Positions 55,169 to 64,000 of a DNA stretch of 64,000 nt are shown piece by piece. The DNA is from Xanthostigma xanthostigma (taxonomy: Eukaryota > Arthropoda > Insecta > Raphidioptera > Raphidiidae): assembly GCA_963575645.1 (NCBI GenBank), contig OY754470.1:30858501-30922500 (forward strand), written 5' to 3'. Numbering within the stretch: position 1 is the first letter of the stretch; the number at the start of each line of letters is the position of its first letter. Both the position numbers and the translations under genes were made by a program. The notes beneath the pieces were generated by a model. It had not been told where the DNA came from and did not search any database. It saw only the letters and a program-made list of their open reading frames with translations.

Positions 55169-55325
55169 TATGTCAGATTGATGTGATCATTAGATAATAG
55201 TTATTGTTTTTTGCAAATGTGTTAAAAATGTGTTCACATTTTCAGTGGGATTGCTCAAAATAGATTCGCGACTTTTTTTAAACGACGCTGCGTTTCAGAG
55301 TAAACACTCGAATGAATTAATGGCG

Positions 55326-55471
55326 TTTTCGGCATCGAGAACTGCCCCGGGGCAGGTCAGGCCTAATGTGTTACTATTGATTAAAGAAATTTGTTTATTG
55401 TGACTTTATTGAACCAATAGTAATCCATTCGGCCTGACCTGCTCCGGGGCAGTTCACGATGCCGAAACAGC
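55326..55471. repeat. Palindromic mini-element, about 146 bp
   Basis: TTTTCGGCATCGAGAACTGC and CCCGGGGCAGGTCAGGCC (left) face GGCCTGACCTGCTCCGGGGC and GCATCG-type sequence (right), around a short AT-rich loop. The whole folds as one hairpin. No coding content. Confidence 0.7.
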
Positions 55472-56257
55472 CATAAGTAATTTGATCATTTGAAAATCAC
55501 ATTTAAAACAATTACGAAAGCCACATTTAATTAGTTATGGAAATTTTGCAAAGAATAAAAAAAGACGGCCAAGTGCGAGTTCAACTCTTGCACAGATGGC
55601 TCCTTACGATTTTTTTCGCCTTCTGCATATATTCCGTAGAATGTGCAAGTTGACTCTGTAGTGGCCAATTTTTAAAACATGATAGCGATAGATGTTTGTG
55701 TAAATGCTGATGAAATTCTCGACCTCTGCGGACTGTTTGAACTTAGGAACCATGAAGTAAGATATAAGGAGTCCAAACACTATGTTAAAAAAGTAACTTC
55801 AATTTGATGGCTATGTAGAGTGCGCTACTGTGCACAAAGTATTCGTTTAAACTGTTGCGTGGGATGTCTGTTCATCTGTTCAGGACCTATGCATTTCTAT
55901 ACCATTGATCCGATTACAATCAAACTTCGGTGAGTTATTGTACTCGCGCCCGCGAAGGTTCTTGGCCAAAAAAATCAAAGTGTAAATAAAAACACTGTGT
56001 TTTAAAGTTACTAGATTTACCAAATACCGCAATCCATTATATCCATGTGCGTACGCATTACAATAACATTTAAACATTCTTGTATAATCTATATAGGTAT
56101 AAATACGGGAAGGAAAATAAGAGTGTGGTATTGATTTTACCTGTGTTAATTGGCACACATTGTGATAAAACATACATCGTTCTCTGTGTTTTTATGAGGG
56201 AAAGTGCACAATATATGTTTCATCACGATGTATCTGAATTGACATACCATTTAACAG
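55472..56257. other. Intergenic with a retroposon scrap
   Basis: GGCCAAGTGCGAGTTCAAC at 55567 is a diverged copy of the left end of the repeat at 5436. A further scrap near 55880-55970 is not classified. No gene seen. Confidence 0.4.
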
Positions 56258-56508
56258 ACTTAGCGTAGCGAACAGTGGTTGCCATGGCTGTTCGGTTATA
56301 TAATCACTTGCCACCGGACATTCGCCGATCGAAAAGATTTGACTTGGCGGTGAGACAATTTTTACAAACTAAATTGTTTTACAGTGTGGATGCATATTTG
56401 AATGTTTAATTTTATATTTTTCTCAATTCTTGACATGTCATATTCAATTTTTGTATTGACAATATGACTAATAAATATTATTATTATTATTATTATTAAT
56501 TAACACAG
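56258..56508 (+). mobile_element. LINE 3' end
   Basis: A frame near 56280-56409 reads VAMAVRLYNHLPPDIRRS, then FDLAVRQFLQTKLFYSVD and AYLNV-stop. This resembles the C-terminal end of LINE reverse-transcriptase proteins (YN-LP--IR, F---LK-FL, YSV--FL). It is followed by a short UTR ending in an ATT triplet microsatellite (56480-56508). It is a 5'-truncated insertion with only the last 40 or so codons. Confidence 0.65.
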
Positions 56509-57645
56509 GTAAAATCGATTCAGGAGAAATCTATATATTAATAAAAAAACTTTGTACCCCTTTTTAAACACATTGCGCACTGTAAAAAAATAGCGGAGTA
56601 AAATAATCTATCGGTTTAATTGAATTGTATGCCTCAAAACGGTAGATGATTGCAGTACTTTATCAAATCTAGTGACTTTAGTACGTCCTGAATATCAGCG
56701 TTATTGGTGCCCAAAAAATAAACCATCAGTCAACCATCAAAAATAGGTATTCCTACTAAAAAAGTCAAAGTCACCCTCATCCCTGCGTAGAGGATGAGAG
56801 TAGGGGGTGGTATTTGTCTTTATACGATGTCCCCCTCCAAACCAAACAACTTTTATTCGGGACATTTTTCCATATAATGAAAACTGTAAAGTTATTCAAG
56901 GTGTCCCTTTAAAATGGGACACCCGGTATGTATAAAAAGAAAATTTTACGACTGTTTCAGAATTATTTAGCTAGAGGTGCCACAAATTAAAACAGAAAAG
57001 TACAGAAATTTAAGAATGTCTACGAGTTTCCACATTTTTTATCGCTCTATTTGCGCATGACTAGTGTAAGACAAATCATTTGATTGCCATTATAAGTCTG
57101 ATCAAGATTTCTATAAAGTATTATTTAATATGCATACGTAAACTATAATAGTGTCACAATTCAAAAAAAAAAAAACAAGATTTTTTAGTTATTACAAAGT
57201 CACAAAGGTTTAGTAAACAGTCTTTTGTCTTGCTTCAAACACGCATCAATGTAGCTTCAATATTTTCTCTGATAGAGCACCCTTACGTCATTTTCCGCAT
57301 ATTCTGAAAATCACTTCATTTTGAGATTTTGAGTTGTGTCACCTTTATAATGTTTGCGATATGTGGGGTAACGGAAATCGATACAATTTCAGCACTTGGT
57401 TTTTGTAATCAAAAGCTCTAGATTAATTTTGTATCAATTAATTAATAAAATAAATTTTTCAGATTATAGTGTGCACAAAATATTTAATAAGCACTCCTGT
57501 GTAATTTGTAACTGTGATCTTCACTTTTGATAAAGTTTTTATCACATTAGTGCATTAATTTTATAAAATAACTCATAGCTATAGATAATAACTAAAAAAT
57601 TAACCAGATTCATATATTTCCGTTTTATACATAAGTTATAATATA
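56509..57645. other. Intergenic, no gene seen
   Basis: No exon, RNA gene or clear repeat was recognised. AT-rich with short A runs. Confidence 0.4.
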
Positions 57646-58132
57646 ACAACTTTTCAGTCAAATACCATATTGTGGTTGACTGAAAAGTTGTTTTTTGGAG
57701 ACGTCCATTAATTACTTGAGCTCAAAATGGCGAGGGCGTCCAAATCTCATTTAAAGGGAGGGGGAGAGTCAACGAAAATCTCACGTCAACTTTTAATAAG
57801 AGAATATAGTATATTATTATTAGGCGGTAGTGTCGCAGCCTATTTTTTACTTTTACTAAGTTTAATTAAATTCGTTATAGTGCACCTTAAACATAGTGCC
57901 ATTTTTCTTCTCTTATTTCACACACAAAAATGTAGTACATAGAAAACATCAGTATTAATGCTTAGATATTAATGGTATGAAGCAGAACGCATGAATATAT
58001 CAAATAAATTTAATTATTTAAAAATTATAGGGTAAATCTTACGTGATGGGAACGGGGGATCCTACCACATTTTACCAAATATCACCAAGGGGGAGGGGGT
58101 CCAAACACCTCACGTAATTGATGGACGTTCTC
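57646..58132. mobile_element. Small hairpin followed by a 435 bp inverted-repeat element
   Basis: 57646-57691 is a perfect hairpin (CAACTTTTCAGTCAA / TTGACTGAAAAGTTG). From 57698, GAGACGTCCATTAATTACTT faces AATTGATGGACGTTCTC at 58132. G-rich tracts (GGGAGGGGGAGAG and GGGGGAGGGGGTCC) lie just inside each end, as direct repeats. The 71-codon frame between them is incidental. Confidence 0.65.
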
Positions 58133-58447
58133 TATATTGTAATGGAAGTTTATGTTGTAAAATATTTTTTAGAATTTTGTTTTTGTTATGTTTCAAAAAC
58201 GTATTTAAATACATAAATAAATAAAATCATTTTTTTTATCTGGGCTTATTTGAAATCAGAATGAAGAACCTTATTAAGTGCCATTGTGTGTAGAATTTAG
58301 TGTTCTAATAATAATATTTTTTTTTGTCAAATACCTTATTTTCGACTTTACGAGTTCACATTTTGTTCCTAACGTGCTAGTTCATAAAGTGAAAACGACG
58401 TGAGACGCTCTCTTGTTCTCTTGAGTAAACAAACGCATGCACAGTTA
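58133..58447. other. Intergenic, no feature recognised
   Basis: Nothing gene-like or repetitive was seen beyond simple AT-rich sequence. Confidence 0.35.
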
Positions 58448-58911
58448 GAGCGTTTTCACACGGCATGGTAGTGATACAATGTATGGCTTGCTATAAATGG
58501 TAAATAACTTTTACACGGGGTATTACTTCAGGTAATGTGAAATATGCGTTGTTGCCGACTGCTTAACCAATTAGAAATTAAATCAATCATGAAGAGAAGC
58601 CATAGAGTTTTAATGCCTTAGTTGAGTTTTTGCAACAGTGTCCTGATTCGTGATGACCTGAACGGGTTGCTGCAATAAATCATGACTCGACACTCGTGTG
58701 AAAGAGATATATGCTGAGTTACCGAAGGAACTGTCAGAAAATCTGATTTGGCAGTGACCTTGTCACCTTAGTGACCACACATATTTCTCGAAAAGCATTG
58801 TAGAATCGATTCGGTACAAAAAATAAATGATACATTAAATTGATATCTTTTTTATCATTTCAACACCACAAGTGGGGAGGATGTTTGATATACAAATATA
58901 AAGAGTCCTAT

Positions 58912-59015
58912 TGTTTTTGGGGAACATCGGCGCATGTGCACAAGAGATGTATGCAATAACGTGGCTTTTTATATAATAATACTATAATAGTATATTTTTC
59001 ATAACGGTTTATTAT
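58912..59015 (-). repeat. Single inverted unit of the GCGCATGCGCC repeat
   Basis: On the minus strand it reads GATAATAAACCGTTATGAAA, then ATACATCTCTTGTGCACATG and CGCCGATGTTCC, the same order as in the units at 5640-6225. The hAT element at 59016 inserted at its AATAATAAA end. Confidence 0.65.
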
Positions 59016-59586
59016 CAGTGGCGGATTTGCAGTCTTAGCTGTCCTAGGCCCCAAGCCATGTAGTAAGTACCAGCCGCCCCTTTCTCAGTACCCATCATAT
59101 AGACTACACAATGAGTTTACTTTATTGCCAACTTTTATCGAAATCGATTCAGAAATTTAGTTAACTACAATAGCTGCTAGTTCGTTATATTTTCAGAGGT
59201 TTCAGGAATAATTGCATATTTAAATAGAACATTTAATATACACTTTATTTTTGAACTTAGACGTTGCGCGCTATCAACAAAGCTGGCGTAAAATCATCTT
59301 AGAAGAGCGTTATGTGACCTAAACTCAAATTTATAAAAAAAATCCTCGGCAATAGCTCAACATTGTTGGTTTCAATAAGTTGTCTGTTTTAAATGCATAA
59401 AAAAAAAACAATTGTCCTAAATATTGATCCAAATTACATATTCCGATTACTTTTTTAGGAAGATTATTGTTATACGATGCGGTGCAGACTGCACCGTGCA
59501 GTGCGCCCGCCATGTGTTTTGTCATGATTGGCCGCCCCTAATATCTGGCCGTCCTAGGCCCAGGCCTTAGGGCAAATCCGCCACTG
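59016..59586. mobile_element. hAT MITE, 571 bp
   Basis: CAGTGGCGGATTTGC at the left and GCAAATCCGCCACTG at the right are perfect inverted repeats. TTTATTAT flanks both sides (59008-59015 and 59587-59594), an exact 8 bp duplication. No transposase frame. Confidence 0.93.
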
Positions 59587-59776
59587 TTTATTATTCTATT
59601 AGTGCAATTTCCACTTCGAAACAACATTTTTCTACGCATATGATCAAAATTCAACTTAAAAAGCGATTTTTTTAAATGTAGATCAGTCATTTGTTTCTGT
59701 GAGTACAATCTACGTGTTCTACACAACCGGGAGTTTCACATTAGACTGCTTCTGCATGTATAAAAACTGTCATCAT

Positions 59777-59922
59777 AGCTCTGTTCCAACCTTTCTGCGA
59801 ACGGTAATATTATCGTCAGTCTTACGCAGTAGCTACAACGAAACTGTTTGCGTCGGTTTTTGAGCTACTGCGCAAGACTGTGACGATAATATTACCGTTC
59901 GCAGAGAGGTTGGAACAGAGCT
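59777..59922. mobile_element. Palindromic mini-element, hairpin family H, copy 2
   Basis: AGCTCTGTTCCAACC and GGTTGGAACAGAGCT are perfect 15 bp ends, and GCGAACGGTAATATTATCGT pairs with ACGATAATATTACCGTTCGC. The loop contains CTACAACGAAACTGTTTGCG and TTTTTGAGCTACTGCG, as in copy 1 at 13473. Arm identity is higher than in copy 1, so this copy is younger. Confidence 0.85.
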
Positions 59923-60099
59923 ATAATATCTGAAGAGCACTTTGCGTCTCTGCGATATCGCGCTAGTCGCCATTGCTAGCATACCATTGTATCGCGTATG
60001 CGTGAAAACTACTTACGAATAAAAAGTATGTATTTTTGGTGCAGAGCAATACGCTGTTTTTTATTGCTGGCAATATATTGCCCCGTGTGAAAGTGCTCA

Positions 60100-61437
60100 T
60101 AGTGCTGTATTATAATCTCTGTTGTCATATGTGGATTTTATTGACATCTGTAGATGCGAATGCGGTTTTTTCGCGTTCACATCTCATGTGAAAGTGAAAA
60201 CAATAATAAAAATAACATTTTTAACAATAAATGTGACTTCTGACTCGTGAAATCAGAGAGATTGAAATTTATTGCCATTTTTAAAGTCGTTATTTTCATT
60301 CCTTTAATGATCAAATTTCAGAATTGGTAAAGTATATTTGAAGAATAATAACACTGCGGCCTTTTTTAAGCATTTATTTATTGCAAGGTTCATATTTGTC
60401 AGTATTATTCGACACTTGAGAAAACGAACATGTAAACCTGAGAAGAACTGCCTGTATATTTAATTGTAGATCTGTTTGAAATGAAATCATTGAAGTGTAT
60501 TGACACTAATACAGACACAGTCTTAGCTAAAATTTTACATAGAATTGATTCCCGATCAGAAAATGTATATAATATATCAGAGACCTTAGACGCTTATGTT
60601 TGAAATTGTCGAGTGTCTGTAATTTATATCTATCGATCTACCGGAGATCTATCCAAAATATTCTTTTTTAAACTGCGTCTGCATAAGTGTAAGACACTGT
60701 GCAGTTATTTAATTTTTAGTATAATACATTTCTAATCCATGATTTTTTATGTTTGCAAAAGAATTGTAGTTTGGTTCTGTTCATAAAAAAAAATGAAGTA
60801 AATCGAAGTATTTGGTAGTTGTGAACAATAAAAAGTATAATTTCTACTTATGATTGGTGTCTAAAGGCAGTGCAATACTTTTTTCTTAAATATTTTTATT
60901 AATGTCAAATATTTGAACAATCATAAAACGATCAATCAAATTCAAATGAGTTTCGATTTAATTAATTAAAAAAAAAATGATCAAGATTTAAAAAAAAAAT
61001 CGTTTTATTGATCCAGTCTGGATCAACATTCTAAGTTCTAATCCGAGAATTGGTAAAAGTACTAATTGGATTTTCAATTCATTATTATAAAATAATAAAT
61101 TGAAAATATAAATTCGTATAAAAAATCGGTATTGTTCCATTTTTCAATGATTATTAAAATAGATTAACGGGAAAAACTTTTATACTTATTTTTTGTTTTT
61201 AAAAATATCGATAGAAAATATTATTTAAAGTTAATTTATGTATATTTCAATATGTAATAATAGCATTGATTAAAATATTAGTAGGTATATCTTACTCACT
61301 GATTATAGTGACATTTTGTTAATTCATTTTTTTTATGAAAAAAATTCTTATACCGAATTACATCAATGGAAAGACTAATTTCGATATTTTATTTTTTAAA
61401 ATTTCCAGTTTTTTTTGTTATTTTATCTATCGGAATA
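60100..61437. other. AT-rich intergenic, no gene seen
   Basis: No convincing exon or repeat. Several A and T runs. Confidence 0.4.
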
Positions 61438-61830
61438 TTTAACTTCCCGCTATATAAAAAAAAAAATAAAAAAAACATTTTTTTTCACACTGATCTCGTT
61501 TTGAGACGTGGTTTGCGGCATCTGATATGACTTTGCTGAACTTAGATTTCCTGAAAATTTGGAATGATTCGGCCAAATAAATTTTGAGAAATCTGAAAAA
61601 TATGTTTCAAAAATTTTTAGAAATATGTTAAAACTGCGTCAATTGCCGCAAACCGCATCAAAGTTCAATTGTTCCCGAGATATCGTGAATGAAAAATTCG
61701 AAAGAAAATTTTTTTTTTTTGAGCTCGAAGAGCTAAAAAATAAACGTCTTGCTATATTTTTTATATTTTTGAGCGTTTTGAACTCGAAAATAGCGGGAAG
61801 TTTCAGGGATGGCCTGCAGGGTCAAACTTC
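61438..61830 (-). mobile_element. Repeat family S (GCGGGAAGTT), copy 2
   Basis: AACTTCCCGCTATATAAAAA at the left and AAATAGCGGGAAGTTTCAGG at the right are partly inverted. It shares TTAGATTTCCTGAAAATTTG, GGAATGATTCGGCC and GATGGCCTGCAGGGTC with copy 1 at 48817-49310. Confidence 0.65.
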
Positions 61831-62450
61831 TATTCAATTTTTTTTTTCAAATATTTTACATTTTTTATAAAAAGTTAATTTTCACTGATTATGATAGGCC
61901 ATGCTTTAGAAATTTCTCAATTTATCATTAGTGCTGCGAGACAGGCAAAAGGTGGCAAATTTTTACATTAGAATAATCATCCAAGAATTAAAGCATTACA
62001 TCGTCTTTAGAGATACTGATTGTTTATTTAAAAAATAAATTATTAGAAAATTTTTTATTTTAGCTGTATTTATATCGTTTATTTTATATAAAAATATAGT
62101 ATTTAAATGTTTCATTTCATAAAAAAATATTTAAGTAATTAGATACAACCACAAACTATTCCTTTGTTAAATTTTTATTACATTATAACATGAATAAATT
62201 TTTTATATAACAGAAAAAAGAAAAATATATTCATTGGGCAATCCGCCTTTTGTGCATATCCATAATTTTCTTTTGCTTTTTTTAAACAATAATGTTAAAA
62301 AATGAGTGATAATTAAAAAAACAAACTATCTTTATTTATTTCTAATATATCACAAAATTATTGATTTTTTGATATAAGTAAAAAATGGAACGTAACAGTT
62401 TCAAAGTAAATGCCATTTCATCATAAACCATGTAATACGAGTATTATGTA
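61831..62450. other. 3' flank of the last gene
   Basis: The minus-strand thioredoxin-fold gene ends at 62451. AATAAA on the minus strand occurs near 62330-62340 and could be its poly(A) signal. No other gene is seen. Confidence 0.4.
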
Positions 62451-62797
62451 TTATTTCTTTTTCTTTTTTGATTCTGGTTGGGTTTCTTTATTGGGTTTCA
62501 ATTTAATTAAAATAGAAAGCAAAACACCAATACCAAAAGTGATGGAGGCTAATTTCCACAGCCATTGGTTTTCACGTAAGTAGTCTGCGATGGCTGTCGT
62601 TAAATCATCGAAAGGAGTCTTAGGCACGGGAACTGTTTCGCCCCTCACATTTTTATACCACTCTTGGGCAAATGAAACAAACGATGGCACGTCATATTTG
62701 GGTATTGTATATCTGTACATTTTTCCTTGTCTGAATAACATGAAAGTTGGCACTTCATTTATGCCAAATCTACGACCAGTTTTGGCTCCTTTTGTAG
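62451..62797 (-). CDS. Thioredoxin-fold ER transmembrane protein, last exon (partial)
   Basis: The exon starts after a TTTTTTAG acceptor (62798 side) with two bases completing a codon, then encodes 114 residues to the stop. It begins TKGAKTGRRFGINEVPTFML, where Val-cisPro-Thr is the cis-proline loop of a thioredoxin fold, followed by the last strand FRQGKMYRYTIPKYD and helix. After a linker come a single membrane segment (KLASITFGIGVLLSILIKL) and the tail KPNKETQPESKKKKK. Such a lysine-rich end fits ER retention signals (KKxx). The redox-active CxxC motif would be in an upstream exon beyond the right edge of the window. The layout fits the TMX group of protein-disulfide-isomerase relatives, but I cannot say which member. 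No further exon was found between 62800 and 64000. Confidence 0.75.
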
Positions 62798-62927
62798 CTA
62801 AAAAATTAAACGATTTACTCTATACTGTATAACCTACAGGCGGGTAAAAAATCATTAGCCAAGTAATATGCTTGATAATATTCAAAATACAAAATACCAA
62901 GGGTAAAAAGTTTTGTATTTAAGAATT

Positions 62928-63056
62928 GCAGTCAGACCAAATGCAAGTTAATTTCCCTGAAAAGCTTATATTTTTTATTAAATATCTTTGTCTTAACTTT
63001 TAATTAGATAGTTTTTTCGTCATTTTCTTCGCCAAATTTGGATGAAAATTATTAAA
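62928..63056. repeat. Fragment of the foldback family at 958-1497
   Basis: CAGACCAAATGCAAG, then TTTTTTATTAAATATCTTTG, match 1237-1300. CCAAATTTGGATGAAAATTA matches the other arm in reverse. It is likely in the upstream intron of the thioredoxin-fold gene. Confidence 0.55.
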
Positions 63057-64000
63057 GCATAATAATAATAGTTCATGAAAATAAAATATTCCCTGATAAT
63101 TTCAAGTGAATTGAATAAATAGTTTCCGAGATAATTATTATATGGCCCAGGATTAGCTAACTCGGTATAGGTAAGACTAAAACTCGAAACGCTTTTTTCT
63201 CGAAACTATGTTTTCAAAGTCTGTGACCACTGAAATTCAAGAACCAGTTGATGGATTTAAATAAATTTTTTACAGTTTATTGAAGGCATAAAAAACGAGA
63301 ACTTGATGGAAGGATTTTAGTTTTTGTTGAAAACTTCGGCTTTTATAACAATCTGTCCTTGCAAATTCGGGTGTAAGCTTTTATAAGCCGCCAATTTATT
63401 AATTAAAAAAAAATCTTCGATTAAGTCCTAGATTTACTCTTAAACTAAAGACTTTTCTTTGTTTTACTGATTTTGGATGAATCAGTACAAAGTTATGATG
63501 ATCACCGCAAAGCATTACCTACTTGTGAGAGGATGGCTATAACTTTGTCCAAAATAATTTTTATTTTTTTTTGAAAATTTAGTGGTCAAGTTGAAATATT
63601 ATTAGCTTTATAAAATAAATTAAATTTTGTCGAAAAAAAATTTTAAAAATTTTTTCGTGCCTTTGACAGCCCCTAGCCCACAATATAAATAATTCGTTCC
63701 CCGCCCCAAAGTGTTTCTGATTTTCAAAAATATAAAAAAACTAAATTTAAAAAAAAATCATCAAAATCGAAGCTGTTCTTGCGAAGTTCGAAGTATTGCC
63801 TGTTTTATGTATTCATTGACGGGACTATAATATGTGATATTTAAAGGTATCATATCCCACATTGGGATTCTATTACTGCACGACGTCTATTTAAAATGAA
63901 CGCAATCAAATCATTTTATGGGTTTTAAAATTCTTTTTGAACTTGAAAACATTCTGGGGTTTATTTCAAAATTTGAGTTTGACACAGCAGAATAAAATCT
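63057..64000. other. Probable intron of the thioredoxin-fold gene, no exon seen
   Basis: AT-rich sequence without a recognisable thioredoxin exon on the minus strand or any gene on the plus strand. Confidence 0.35.

Larger units (their letters stand above)
58448..60099. mobile_element. Composite terminal-inverted-repeat element with nested insertions
   Basis: GAGCGTTTTCACACGGC at the left and CCCCGTGTGAAAGTGCTC at the right form terminal repeats, and GATACAATG--TATGGCT recurs inverted inside the right end. TTA and ATA flank it, close to a PIF-type duplication but not exact. Inside lie a satellite unit (58912-59015), a hAT element (59016-59586) and hairpin family H (59777-59922). The outer element is less certain than the inner ones. 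Confidence 0.5.

Noticed and set aside
57727-57942. 71-codon frame with a hydrophobic stretch
   Set aside because: It lies wholly inside an inverted-repeat element, and hydrophobic runs are common in AT-rich frames.

Overview
The window is eukaryotic and AT-rich. Its genes have short spliced exons with GT-AG introns, and the ribosomal, cohesin, histone-locus and ciliary proteins it encodes are of metazoan type. The dense litter of short inverted-repeat DNA transposons and truncated retroposon tails suits an insect, possibly hemipteroid, but the order is a guess. No bacterial-type operon, CRISPR array, LTR retrovirus or virus-like element was recognised.

Eight host genes can be read, seven whole and one partial. 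They are a stand-alone PANK4-type 4'-phosphopantetheine phosphatase (2437-4782, -), RpLP0 (8738-10011, -), DSCC1 (10550-11921, +), an MPV17-type mitochondrial membrane protein (18547-19356, +), an NPAT/Mxc histone-locus-body protein of 2,609 residues (28756-48701, +), TMEM138 (49834-53358, -), an ELMO-domain protein (53972-55097, +) and the last exon of a thioredoxin-fold ER membrane protein (62451-62797, -). In all seven complete genes the exon phases join without a break. Two pairs are head-to-head and may share promoters: RpLP0/DSCC1 and TMEM138/ELMOD. The genes belong to unrelated pathways, so this is ordinary gene order and not a functional cluster.

The rest is mobile DNA, some of it inside host introns. 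The most striking part is a set of long, almost perfect palindromes without a recognisable transposase: 20510-21955, 22039-23456, 26985-27835 and 47463-48483, plus a palindrome inside a hAT element at 46076-47001. Several non-autonomous families have readable target-site duplications. hAT elements have 8 bp duplications at 46076, 52190 and 59016. PIF/Harbinger-like elements have TTA/TAA duplications at 14572, 31467 and 32511. An internally deleted mariner-like element has TA at 37468. A THAP-domain transposon remnant lies at 24452-26189. A 120 bp tandem array (about ten copies) at 15779-17260 sits between two same-orientation copies of one MITE.

No new multi-gene system is evident. The best candidates for something undescribed are the long foldback elements, the array bracketed by MITEs, and a structured RNA candidate in the first coding intron of RpLP0.
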